The translations under genes were made by a program, and so were the position numbers. Below, piece after piece: positions 18,203-26,278 of a stretch of DNA of 55,834 nucleotides. A model generated the notes under the pieces. That model saw nothing but the letters and a program-made list of their open reading frames with translations, ran no database searches and was not told where the DNA came from. The stretch is from Bacillota bacterium (lineage in GTDB: Bacteria > Bacillota > UBA4882 > UBA10575), in NCBI GenBank assembly GCA_012735195.1, contig JAAYIC010000056.1, forward strand, positions 1-55,834, in the 5' to 3' direction. How positions within the stretch are numbered: position 1 is the stretch's first letter; each line of letters starts with the position of its first letter.

Positions 18203-18686
18203 CTTCTTCCCGCTTGTATTGATTTTTTTTCAATTCACTGATCTTGGCTTGGATCTTTCTTACGGTCGGACCCGCATCGCCTGCCTCATCTACCCTTCCT
18301 TCACCCGGTGCAATAGCCCTTTGCAGGTATTGAAAAAAGCCTTTATTATGCTGAAAAGGAGATCCTTCTCCTTTTTTTCTCACCTCATCAACTAAACCGG
18401 GTTCATTAATCTCCGCCACCAGGTGTACCGACCGGTCGGCCGTTCCAACCAGGAAGAGCCTGTCCACTAATAAAATCAGGTATAAACCGCGGTTTGGTCC
18501 AAGACTCAAGCTGTCAACAATACTCAAATAGCGCCCTCGCATCTTACCGGCTTTTCCTGCCAGCCAACGGGTTAACCAGGCAGCGAAGAGCAAAACGCCG
18601 AAAAAGGCGAGGATAATTATGATGAATTCGCCGCCAAAAGCCCCGCCACCGGCGGTTTGCCCGCCGGTTTGTTCAAATCCTCCCAT
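18195..18686 (-). CDS. fliO: Flagellar assembly protein FliO
   Basis: 163 residues. One membrane segment (about 20-38, IIIILAFFGVLLFAAWL) is followed by a FliO/FliZ-like beta domain (RYLSIVDSLSLGPNRGLYLILLVDRLFLVGTADRSVHLV) and a charged tail. It helps FliP oligomerise. The start is an ATG 11 bp after cheY. The sequence is poorly conserved as a family, but position and architecture agree. Confidence 0.88.
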   Translation of the reverse strand: MGGFEQTGGQTAGGGAFGGEFIIIILAFFGVLLFAAWLTRWLAGKAGKMRGRYLSIVDSLSLGPNRGLYLILLVDRLFLVGTADRSVHLVAEINEPGLVDEVRKKGEGSPFQHNKGFFQYLQRAIAPGEGRVDEAGDAGPTVRKIQAKISELKKNQYKREEDE

Positions 18687-18697
18687 TATTTCTCACC

Positions 18698-19060
18698 TTA
18701 CCCCATAACCTTCTTAATCGCTTCGAGGACACGTTCAGGTTGGAAAGGTTTGACGACAAAATCCTTGGCCCCCGCCTGGATCGCATCGATAACCATCGCC
18801 TGCTGGCCCATGGCGCTGCACATGATGATTACCGCATTCTCGTCTATCTTCCGGATCTCTTTAACCGCTGCTATCCCATCCATATCCGGCATGGTAATAT
18901 CCATTGTCACCAGATCCGGTTTTAACTCCTTATACTTCTCGATCGCCTTTTTCCCGTCTTCTGCTTCACCGACTACTTCGTAGCCGCCCTTCTGCAAGAT
19001 ATCCTTTATCATTATCCGCATAAAAGCTGCATCGTCCACAACTAATACCCGCTTGCTCAT
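18698..19060 (-). CDS. cheY: Chemotaxis response regulator CheY
   Basis: A stand-alone 120-residue receiver domain. The acidic pair is D9/D10 and the phosphoacceptor is D54 (VTMDITMPDMDG). The switch Ser is in MCSAMG and the Lys in VVKPFQ. Phosphorylated CheY binds FliM to change rotation; CheC and FliY remove the phosphate. It lies between fliY and fliO as in Bacillus. Confidence 0.95.
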   Translation of the reverse strand: MSKRVLVVDDAAFMRIMIKDILQKGGYEVVGEAEDGKKAIEKYKELKPDLVTMDITMPDMDGIAAVKEIRKIDENAVIIMCSAMGQQAMVIDAIQAGAKDFVVKPFQPERVLEAIKKVMG

Positions 19061-19083
19061 GATATTCCCCCCCTCTTATCCCT

Positions 19084-20142
19084 TTATTGTAGGTTGTTTA
19101 TTCTGGCAACCGGACTCACGATATCAGTAATCTTAATACCGAAATTCTCGTCGATGACCACCACTTCTCCCCGGGCAAATATCTTCCCGTTGACGAGGAC
19201 ATCAACGGGCTCCCCGGCCAAGCGGTCCAGTTCGACAATGGAACCCATTCCCAACTCTAAAATCTCCTTAATCCTCATTCTGGTACTCCCCAATTCTACG
19301 CTAATCTGGAGGGGAACATCCAGTAGTAGATTGAGGTTACTCTTTTCCTGGGGAGACTGGCTGGGAGAAATGGGCGCGAACTGCACGGGCTGAATAATAG
19401 CCTCTTCTTCCTGGCTTTTTACGGGCCCCACCAACGGTTGCAGCCCTTCCTCCTCATGCAGATCCGGGCCAGGGGTAACAGCGGGTTCCGGTTTTTCCTC
19501 TTCCTTAAGAAGCGACGCCGCCATTTCTCGCCCCAAATCCAAAGGGATAATCAGCATCAAAGAACTATCAACCAGCTTGTTAATTTCCAACCGGAAACTG
19601 ATCTTCGCAATTTTGCGGTTATCCGAAAGCGCCTCATCAATCTGTTCCGCCTCATCCAAATCTAAAATCCGTGTTTTCGGCGGGGCAATCTCCACCCTGG
19701 TATTAAAGAGGGAAGACATGGAAGTGGAGGCTTTACCAATCATCTGGTTCATCGCTTCCCCAATGGCACTGATCTCCATCTCTTCCAGTTCCATTTTGGG
19801 TGCAGACCCGTCCCCGCCCTGCATCAGATCGGCAATAACCGCTGCGTCTTCAATCTCCAGCAACAGCAGGTTGGTTCCTTGCAGACCTTTGATATAGGCT
19901 ACTTCCGCCGCCACACAGGGAGTTGGATGCTCCTTAATCAGCTGCCGCATGGTGGTAATGGTTACAGTCGGCGTCGTCAGCTTTACCCTCTTGTTCAGAA
20001 GCAGGGAAAGGGCGGTGGCTCCGGAACCAAAGGCAATATTGCCAATTTCACCCATAGCATCCTTTTCCATTGGCGTTATTTCCACCGGATCATCATTTAA
20101 TAAGGCATTAATCTCCTCCTGGGAAAGTCTCTCATTGGACAC
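19084..20142 (-). CDS. fliY: Flagellar switch protein FliY (CheY-P phosphatase plus FliN domain)
   Basis: 352 residues. The N-terminus (VSNERLSQEEINALLNDD) resembles the CheY-binding peptide of FliM. A CheC-like domain follows with two ExxN motifs (MGEIGNIAFGSGATALS and IGEAMNQMIGKAS). An acidic linker leads to a C-terminal SpoA/FliN domain (LLLDVPLQISVELGSTRMRIKEILELGMGSIVELDRLAGEPVDVLVNG). The start is a GTG at 20142 behind GGTGAGG, overlapping fliM by 11 bp. It is both a switch component and the motor-bound phosphatase. Confidence 0.94.
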   Translation of the reverse strand: MSNERLSQEEINALLNDDPVEITPMEKDAMGEIGNIAFGSGATALSLLLNKRVKLTTPTVTITTMRQLIKEHPTPCVAAEVAYIKGLQGTNLLLLEIEDAAVIADLMQGGDGSAPKMELEEMEISAIGEAMNQMIGKASTSMSSLFNTRVEIAPPKTRILDLDEAEQIDEALSDNRKIAKISFRLEINKLVDSSLMLIIPLDLGREMAASLLKEEEKPEPAVTPGPDLHEEEGLQPLVGPVKSQEEEAIIQPVQFAPISPSQSPQEKSNLNLLLDVPLQISVELGSTRMRIKEILELGMGSIVELDRLAGEPVDVLVNGKIFARGEVVVIDENFGIKITDIVSPVARINNLQ

Positions 20143-21133
20143 TTTCCTCACCACCTTTACTTTGATAGCCACTGAGTTGGACCGCAACCCTATTATTCTT
20201 GGAAAGACCCGGGAACCCCACATATTTGGTTTCTTCGCCGATTCTTACCGTGAGCGGAGTATTTATCCCCTGGTCTAGTTTAATGGCATCCCCTTTTGAG
20301 AGGTTTAATAATTCCCGAATGGATATGCTGGCGGTTCCCAATTCAACCTTCACCGGGATTACCGCCTCCTTCAACCTGTCCTTCAAAGTTTCAAAAGCCT
20401 CCTGAGTAAAATTCTTCCGGGAACTGCCGAACCAGGACTGCGCGCTCAGGCGGGGAAGAAGCGGTTCCAACACCGTGTACGGGTAACACAAATTCATCAA
20501 ACCACTGGTCTCTGTAATTTTCAGGTGCATGGTGACGAGAATAACCATATCCGACGGGGGAATGAACTGAGTGAAAAGCGGGTTCGTCTCCATCTCTACA
20601 TACCCGGGTTCCATAGCAACCACATTGCTCCACGCCTCGCTTATACTCGGGAAAAACCTCGTAACCACCTGCCGGATAACCCGTTGTTCGATCTCGGTCA
20701 ACTCCCGGACGCCGTAATCACCGCCCCCGCTTCCCCCCAGTAACCGGTCAATGATGGCAAACGCCAGATTAGGTGTGAACTCCAGGATGATATTCCCTTC
20801 CAACGGCCCTACAGACAAGATATTGATGACCGTCGGGTTAGTAAGGGAACGGGTGAACTCCTCATAAGTCATTTGGTCCACCGAAGCCACTTCCATCTGG
20901 ACCATGGTCCGGAGATACGCGGAGAGAGATGTCCCGAGTCGCCGGGAGAAGTTTTCATGCAGCATAACCAGGGTGCGCATCTGGTCCTTGGCAAATTTAT
21001 TGGGCCTACGGAAGTCATAAGGTTTAACTGATTTTTTCTTTTCTTCTTTCTTTACGGTCTCGGCGTCGATTTCTCCCTCAGAAAGCGCCTTTAAGAGCGC
21101 GTCAATTTCACTTTGGCTCAGAATCTCCGCCAA
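20132..21133 (-). CDS. fliM: Flagellar motor switch protein FliM
   Basis: 333 residues. The N-terminal CheY-P binding peptide is LSQSEIDALLKALSEGE. The middle CheC-like domain has GGSGGGDYGVRELTEIEQRVI, and the C-terminal SpoA domain has VKVELGTASISIRELLNLSKGDAIKLDQ. The start is a TTG behind GGGGGTGG. Translation appears coupled to fliY through an 11-bp overlap. Confidence 0.96.
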   Translation of the reverse strand: MAEILSQSEIDALLKALSEGEIDAETVKKEEKKKSVKPYDFRRPNKFAKDQMRTLVMLHENFSRRLGTSLSAYLRTMVQMEVASVDQMTYEEFTRSLTNPTVINILSVGPLEGNIILEFTPNLAFAIIDRLLGGSGGGDYGVRELTEIEQRVIRQVVTRFFPSISEAWSNVVAMEPGYVEMETNPLFTQFIPPSDMVILVTMHLKITETSGLMNLCYPYTVLEPLLPRLSAQSWFGSSRKNFTQEAFETLKDRLKEAVIPVKVELGTASISIRELLNLSKGDAIKLDQGINTPLTVRIGEETKYVGFPGLSKNNRVAVQLSGYQSKGGEESVQ

Positions 21134-21144
21134 GCTGCCACCCC

Positions 21145-21621
21145 CTACTGGTAAACAAATTCCGTGAAAAAGACATCGGTGACTTCTCCGAAGGGTAACA
21201 TCTCATTTATAGCAGTAATTATTTCGTTACGAACCTGAAAAATCCCTTCTTCTTCTCTAATTTTATCCACTGTTTTCGTGCGTAAAATCTTAATTACCGC
21301 ATCACGGATCTGCGGTTTGCGCCGGAGGATTTCACTCTGGGTCTCTGCGGCATCCATCACCAGAGTGAGGTTTACCCTGATAAACCGGCGTCCCGGCGGA
21401 TCGGACAGGTTGACGCTGAGATCTTCGCCCAACGGCACCATATATTTTATCTGGTTGGCCTCGCTCAACACCGTGTAGTGTTCTTTCTGAGGCAGGACCA
21501 CCTTGATAAAGAAGATGGTAGCGGCGAAAACTGCGGCAAAAAAGACGGCTAAAACCACAATTATCGTCATAAATACCTGATTAAATTTGGATTTCCCTTT
21601 TTTTCCATTTTCTTCGGCCAT
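21145..21621 (-). CDS. fliL: Flagellar basal body protein FliL
   Basis: 158 residues. A single membrane anchor at about 15-37 (VFMTIIVVLAVFFAAVFAATIFF) is followed by the FliL domain with PPGRRFIRVNLTLVMD. The C-terminus ends in VTDVFFTEFVYQ, as FliL proteins do. The ATG at 21621 follows GAGGAGGGAG. FliL surrounds the stator and modulates it, which fits its place after motAB. Confidence 0.93.
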   Translation of the reverse strand: MAEENGKKGKSKFNQVFMTIIVVLAVFFAAVFAATIFFIKVVLPQKEHYTVLSEANQIKYMVPLGEDLSVNLSDPPGRRFIRVNLTLVMDAAETQSEILRRKPQIRDAVIKILRTKTVDKIREEEGIFQVRNEIITAINEMLPFGEVTDVFFTEFVYQ

Positions 21622-21666
21622 TCTCTCCCTCCTCACTTCTCCAGGGTTTTGCTCCCGCACAATTTT

Positions 21667-22371
21667 CTATTCCGTCTCCATCGAGAGGAGTACTATGTCC
21701 ACACGCCGGTTCTTCGCTCTGTTCTCTTCCGAATCATTCGGTGCTACCGGCCGGAATTCCGCATATCCGGTCGCCGCCAGACGGCCGGGGGCAATACCCG
21801 CCTCTTCAATGAGGAACCTGGTGACATTGGTGGCCCTGCCGACAGAGAGCTCCCAGTTGGAAGGGAAGCGCTGGCTCCGGATGGGCAAATCACAGGTATG
21901 GCCTTCCACCCGGATCTGGTTCTTCCCCCGGCTTAAGATCTCGCCGACCCGGCGCAGGAGAACACGGGCGGCCGGCTTAATCTCTATTGACCCGATGTCA
22001 AAGAAGAGCTTTTCTTTAAAACTGACCACCAGTCCCCGTTCATCCATATAAATATCGGTGGCTCCGGCCAATTCCTCATCACCCAATAATTCATGAAATG
22101 ACTCATAAAGACTTTCAAATTCCGGAGTAACCATGGGGATCGGTTCCAGGACGGAAAAATCCCTCTGCGGAGTTTCCAGGATACTCGGCATACCTTTGAG
22201 CGCGCCCCGGAGAGACTCGGCAATCTGTTCATATTTCGCCTTGTCAATATCGGCAAAGGCAAAAAGCATCACAAAAAAGGTTAAGAGCAAAGTGACCATA
22301 TCACTGTAAGTGGTCATCCAAAGGGGACTTCCTCGCTGTTGCTCTTCCTCCTTCTTCTGCCATCTAGACAT
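21667..22371 (-). CDS. motB: Stator protein MotB
   Basis: 234 residues. An N-terminal membrane helix carries the proton-binding Asp in TYSDMVTLLLTFFVMLFAF. A plug/linker follows and then an OmpA-like peptidoglycan-binding domain (IRVEGHTCDLPI, NWELSVGRATNVTRFLIE, RVDIVLL). It overlaps motA by 8 bp. The channel-lining residues give no clear basis to choose between proton and sodium coupling. Confidence 0.94.
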   Translation of the reverse strand: MSRWQKKEEEQQRGSPLWMTTYSDMVTLLLTFFVMLFAFADIDKAKYEQIAESLRGALKGMPSILETPQRDFSVLEPIPMVTPEFESLYESFHELLGDEELAGATDIYMDERGLVVSFKEKLFFDIGSIEIKPAARVLLRRVGEILSRGKNQIRVEGHTCDLPIRSQRFPSNWELSVGRATNVTRFLIEEAGIAPGRLAATGYAEFRPVAPNDSEENRAKNRRVDIVLLSMETE

Positions 22372-23173
22372 TTAACCCCACTCCTTGCTCAAACCCCTCC
22401 CCCCGCCGTTGCCTGCCGACACCTTCCCGCTGGGCAGGGGCGAGGAAAGATTTTAACTTCTCCTCGACAATTCTGGGGTTCTCTCCCGCCTGGATCGAAA
22501 GGATCCCTTCCACCATTACCTGGCGGATAATAATCTCCTCTGCACTGCGGATCTTTAATTTCCCGGCAAGGGGGATAAAAATCAGGTAGGCCAGGATCAC
22601 CCCGTACAAGGTTGTAATCAAGGCAACGGCCATCGCCGGTCCCAGTGCGCTCAGATCTTCACCCATACTCCTCAACATCTGAATCAGACCGATAAGCGTA
22701 CCGGCCATACCGAAGGCCGGCGCCACAGAACCCCAGGTTTCAAAGAACATCTGGTTGCTCTTGTGGCGGTTCTCCAAAAAACTGATCTCAATCTCCATGA
22801 TGCTTTTGACCAGTTCGGGATCGGTACCGTCCACCACCAACTGGATTCCTTTTTTTAAGAACTGATCTTCATCGGAAACCTCGTCCTCCAAGGCCAATAA
22901 CCCTTCCCTGCGGGCTTTTTCTGCATACCCCACCAGGCTGTTAATGATCCTTTCCGGGGAATAGGTGCGGTCAAAAAAGGCCCACCGCACTGCTTTCCAG
23001 GCCTTAACAAACTGGCTTAGGGGAAAATTGATCATCATCGCGGCCAGAGAACCGCCAAGAGTGATGGCAACAGAGGGCAGGTTCCAAAAGATCGAAAGGC
23101 TGCCACCTGACGCCATCCCGACACCCAAAAGCAAAAATCCCGCGATTATGCCGATAACAGTAGAAAAATCCAT
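22364..23173 (-). CDS. motA: Stator protein MotA
   Basis: 269 residues with four membrane helices. A cytoplasmic loop between helices 2 and 3 holds the charged residues that contact FliG. The motif AFGMAGTLIGLIQMLRSM and the following ALGPAMAVALITTLYGVILA mark helices 3 and 4. The ATG at 23173 lies 6 nt after GAGGTG; a GTG three codons earlier overlaps flbD. It forms the stator with MotB. Confidence 0.94.
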   Translation of the reverse strand: MDFSTVIGIIAGFLLLGVGMASGGSLSIFWNLPSVAITLGGSLAAMMINFPLSQFVKAWKAVRWAFFDRTYSPERIINSLVGYAEKARREGLLALEDEVSDEDQFLKKGIQLVVDGTDPELVKSIMEIEISFLENRHKSNQMFFETWGSVAPAFGMAGTLIGLIQMLRSMGEDLSALGPAMAVALITTLYGVILAYLIFIPLAGKLKIRSAEEIIIRQVMVEGILSIQAGENPRIVEEKLKSFLAPAQREGVGRQRRGEGFEQGVGLNV

Positions 23174-23174
23174 C

Positions 23175-23396
23175 CTATTCACCTCGGATTTCTATTGGGA
23201 CGACTTCATTTCCGCCGTCCATTAACCGGCGGCGATAAAGGATAATCTCCTCCAGAATTTCCCGTGCTTTTTCCCGGACAACAACTTTTTTCCCTGTCAT
23301 TAACGAGACCACTGTATCCGGTGTCTCTTCCAGAAATTCAATGAGGTGGGGGTTGAGCCAAAACTTCTTCCCATTCAACCTGGTGACCTCGATCAT
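23175..23396 (-). CDS. FlbD/SwrD family small motility protein
   Basis: 73 residues beginning MIEVTRLNGKKFWLNPHLIEFLEETPDTVVSLMTGKK, the signature of the FlbD/YlzI (SwrD) family. In Bacillus, SwrD raises flagellar power. The ATG follows AAGGAG. The stop is adjacent to the motA start, so the flbD-motA-motB-fliL cluster is likely translated together, consistent with a role in stator output. Confidence 0.9.
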   Translation of the reverse strand: MIEVTRLNGKKFWLNPHLIEFLEETPDTVVSLMTGKKVVVREKAREILEEIILYRRRLMDGGNEVVPIEIRGE

Positions 23397-23420
23397 GTGG
23401 TCAACTCCTTAAAAATGGTT

Positions 23421-23450
23421 TCGCGCGTTCACACGCGTACCAGCGCGACC
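23421..23450. repeat. CG-rich tracts in the flgE-flbD gap
   Basis: Three CG steps lie close together (tcgcgcgttc, acacgcgtac, cagcgcgacc). They sit between flgE and the flbD ribosome site. The phrase gttcacacgcg recurs at 39597-39609. Confidence 0.6.
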
Positions 23451-23511
23451 CGGTGATAATTTTACGGCCGGGAACGGTATTCTACCGGGCATCCTGACGG
23501 GCTTCCTACCG

Positions 23512-23544
23512 GTAACGGCAGGAGGGTTCTCCCCCTGCCGTTAC
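23512..23544 (-). repeat. Inverted repeat after flgE
   Basis: Perfect 11-bp arms GTAACGGCAGG/CCTGCCGTTAC with an 11-nt loop, 15 bp past the flgE stop. No T tract follows on the minus strand, so it is more likely an mRNA-stabilising or processing hairpin than a terminator. Hook protein is needed in larger amounts than its neighbours, which would fit. Confidence 0.65.
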
Positions 23545-23558
23545 CCGGTTAACCGTTA

Positions 23559-25115
23559 CTACCGTTTCAGAGCGACCAATTCCTGGAGCATCTCGTCGGA
23601 AGCGGTAATTATCCGGGAATTGGCCTGGAAACCCCGCTGGGTGACGATCATATCTGTAAATTCCTGCGAAAGATCGACATTGGACATTTCAAGGGCGCCG
23701 GGAGTGATCGAACCGCTGCCCCCGACCCCGGCCGGGCTAACCCGCACAGTCCCCGAGTTGCTGGAGGCCCGGAACATGGTTTCACCAACCCGTTCCAGCC
23801 CGCTGGGGTTGTTAAAGGTAGCCACCGCTACCTGGGCAATGTTCTTGGTCAGACCGTTGCTGAAAACCCCGACCACCCGTCCGCTTTTATCGATGGTAAA
23901 ACCGTCCAGGTAACCCATGGGGTAACCGTCCTGGTCAATATCGACGCTGGATTCCGCCACATACTGTGTGACCTTACTGAAATCCGGCTGGATGCTGATG
24001 GGAGCGGCGCCCGCCGGGGTGAATTGAACCGGTCCGCCGGTAGCGGCCGTCAATTGCCCGTAATTATTGAAACTGAGCGTACCGTTGCCGACCACCCCGT
24101 CGGCTGTTGTGGAAGTCTCCCACTCCCACGTGTTATCGCCGGTCTTTTTAAAGACGGTGGTCAGGAGATGGACGTTCCCCTGCGAGTCGTAGACCTCGAC
24201 CGTGGAGGAGACGGAGGGCGCCGGGGTGAAGCTGCCGGTGGAGACGGCTGCAGCACCGACACGGAAAGCGTTGTCACCGGTGGCCGGGAACGTAACAACT
24301 ACCGGCGTTCCCGCCGCTCCGTCCTGAACATTAACCGTAAAATCCGTAACAGCAGTGCCATTACTATCAATCACACTTATATTGCCGGTTTGGTCAATGG
24401 TAATAACACCCGTGGCGCGTTCGGCCTCGGCAATCGTCCCTCCCGTCACATTGAGCGTGTACTCCCACCTGTTAAAATGGCCGGTGGGGACCAAGGTGAC
24501 GGTCACCTGCGCCTCATGGCCGCCGGCGCCAGACACGGTAAACGGGCTCGGTTCGTAAGTCAGCTTACCGTTAGCCGAGGCGTCCAGATTGGCGGTGACG
24601 GTAAGATGTGCGGTGGCGGTTGGCGCGATGGTGGCGCCGATCGGTAAAGTGATCCCGGTTAACGGCTGGTTGGTATCGATCCGCCCTTCATCATCAGCCA
24701 TCCAACCCTGGAGCAACAGGCCGTTGCTGGGGAAAACCAGGCGGCCGTCGCGTTCCAGGGTGAACATGCCTGCCCGGGTGTAAAATCTCTCGGCGCCTTC
24801 ACCCAGGATAAAGAAACCTTCGCCCTCGATGGCCAGATCCGTTGTTTTCCCGGTCATCTGCAGGTTGCCCTGGGTATGCAGCACATCGACACTGGCAACG
24901 GACATTCCCAAGCCAATCTGGAAGGCGTTCATCCCGCCCCTTTCCCGTTGCGGGGCTGTGGCAGCCCTGATGGTCTGGGAAAGGGTGTCCTGGAAAGTGA
25001 CCCGGCTGCCTTTATAACCAACAGTATTGACATTGGCGATATTATTGCCGATGGCATCCAAACGGATTTGGTGATTCCGCATTCCGGAGACCCCGGCAAA
25101 CATGGAACGTAACAT
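23559..25115 (-). CDS. flgE: Flagellar hook protein FlgE
   Basis: 518 residues. The N-terminal rod/hook motif (SMFAGVSGMRNHQIRLDAIGNNIANVNTVGYKGSRVTFQD) and C-terminal motif (NVDLSQEFTDMIVTQRGFQANSRIITASDEMLQELVALKR) are both present. The Thr/Val/Gly-rich central domain (about 150-390) is the variable surface part. The start is an ATG behind GAGGAGG. Many Firmicutes have a similar hook protein encoded just after flgD. Confidence 0.96.
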   Translation of the reverse strand: MLRSMFAGVSGMRNHQIRLDAIGNNIANVNTVGYKGSRVTFQDTLSQTIRAATAPQRERGGMNAFQIGLGMSVASVDVLHTQGNLQMTGKTTDLAIEGEGFFILGEGAERFYTRAGMFTLERDGRLVFPSNGLLLQGWMADDEGRIDTNQPLTGITLPIGATIAPTATAHLTVTANLDASANGKLTYEPSPFTVSGAGGHEAQVTVTLVPTGHFNRWEYTLNVTGGTIAEAERATGVITIDQTGNISVIDSNGTAVTDFTVNVQDGAAGTPVVVTFPATGDNAFRVGAAAVSTGSFTPAPSVSSTVEVYDSQGNVHLLTTVFKKTGDNTWEWETSTTADGVVGNGTLSFNNYGQLTAATGGPVQFTPAGAAPISIQPDFSKVTQYVAESSVDIDQDGYPMGYLDGFTIDKSGRVVGVFSNGLTKNIAQVAVATFNNPSGLERVGETMFRASSNSGTVRVSPAGVGGSGSITPGALEMSNVDLSQEFTDMIVTQRGFQANSRIITASDEMLQELVALKR

Positions 25116-25155
25116 CTTTATACCTCCTCAACTGTTCTTTTTTTGCGGTCTTCGC

Positions 25156-25199
25156 CGGGTTGTCCGCAGTCGGTTGGACAACCCGCACCTACCGGGTGC
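25156..25199 (-). repeat. Paired inverted repeats before flgE
   Basis: Two hairpins lie in the gap between the TIGR02530-like gene and flgE. One has 10-bp arms CGGGTTGTCC/GGACAACCCG (25156-25185). The other has arms GCACC/GGTGC (25185-25199). A CCTCGAGG palindrome follows. No T tract is present. Confidence 0.6.
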
Positions 25200-25226
25200 T
25201 ACCAGGCTTCCTCGAGGAGGTCCGGC

Positions 25227-25628
25227 CTAGCTTTTGCTGTTACGGACGAAAACCGCACTGTCGATATTGGTGAAAACATTCTCCCGCATGCTTTGGGCAT
25301 CGACCGCTGTAACCACGGTCTGGTTCTCGATACTGACGATCAGAGCCGCCCGGTCCAGGACGACCAGGGCATCGCGGCAACCTTTTCCTTTTGCCCTTCT
25401 CACCGCTTCCTGCACACTGTCCAGTTCCGCCTGGCTCAATCTTATACCGCGGTGCAACATCCGTCGTTGTGCGTGGGCGGAAAACTTCAGGGCAGGCGCC
25501 ATTTTCTCCTGGAGAATCTGCTGAAACTCCGGACCCGTCTCAGGAGCGCGGGTACGTTGTTTGGGTACAACCCCGGAAGTTACCCGGCCCGCCGGTGCCG
25601 CCGGCGGTGGAATAATCCGCTCGGTCAT
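25227..25628 (-). CDS. TIGR02530-like flagellar operon protein
   Basis: 133 residues. A Pro-rich N-terminus is followed by LKFSAHAQRRMLHRGIRLSQAELDSVQEAVRRAKGKG and the strand-like ALVVLDRAALIVSIENQTVVTAVD. This matches the small flagellar-operon family found between flgD and flgE in Firmicutes. Its exact role is not established; hook assembly is a reasonable guess from position. The ATG at 25628 follows GGGGGGATT, 11 bp after flgD. Confidence 0.85.
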   Translation of the reverse strand: MTERIIPPPAAPAGRVTSGVVPKQRTRAPETGPEFQQILQEKMAPALKFSAHAQRRMLHRGIRLSQAELDSVQEAVRRAKGKGCRDALVVLDRAALIVSIENQTVVTAVDAQSMRENVFTNIDSAVFVRNSKS

Positions 25629-25639
25629 GAGAATCCCCC

Positions 25640-26233
25640 CTATCCAACAGCCCAAACATCAGCCAATGGGATCCGCTCCTCACCGGAAATGATGTAGGCC
25701 ACGCCGTTAAGAATCTCGTAAGAGTCCACCAGGACCTGACGCAAATCAACGACCTCTCCGGTTTCATTGTATACCCTGACCCAGGCCCGGCTTCCGGTCA
25801 GTCCCTGCAGGTACTGGATTAAGCCCTCTTCGTCCAAGACGGAAACGACCTCGTCCGCTTTGACTTCCGTCCCGTTATCCAATAATAAAAGCACATGGTC
25901 GCCGGAGGTCCGCACCCCGGTTGCCCGTCCGTAGACCTGCTCCGGGAGGCCATCGGTCTCCCTTGCCGCCAAAATCGACCGGCCCAAAAGGGAAGTGGCC
26001 TGCTGTACCTGGTTGAGCCGGTAGAGGTTCCGGATCTGCTCCAAGGAGGAGAATTGAGCCATTTGGGCGATGAACTCCTTATCCTCCATGGGTGACAAGG
26101 GATCCTGGTATCTAAGCTGTGTGATCAGCAGACGCAAGAAGTCGTCTTTACCCAGGCCCTCCGCGCCGGAGTTCCCCGCTGCTGCCGTCCCGCTTACCGT
26201 CCCGCCTGTCACCGGGCTGACACCGGTAATCAT
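25640..26233 (-). CDS. flgD: Hook cap protein FlgD
   Basis: 197 residues with the FlgD N-terminal motif LGKDDFLRLLITQLRYQDPLSPMEDKEFIAQMAQFSSLEQ, then a beta-rich region. It caps the growing hook and is needed for FlgE polymerisation. The ATG at 26233 is 6 nt after GGGGGTG. The C-terminal part ends in VAYIISGEERIPLADVWAVG, a common ending in Firmicute FlgD. Confidence 0.95.
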   Translation of the reverse strand: MITGVSPVTGGTVSGTAAAGNSGAEGLGKDDFLRLLITQLRYQDPLSPMEDKEFIAQMAQFSSLEQIRNLYRLNQVQQATSLLGRSILAARETDGLPEQVYGRATGVRTSGDHVLLLLDNGTEVKADEVVSVLDEEGLIQYLQGLTGSRAWVRVYNETGEVVDLRQVLVDSYEILNGVAYIISGEERIPLADVWAVG

Positions 26234-26278
26234 CGCTTTCACCCCCTTCCGGTAATCATCGACTGTAGAGACTCCCCG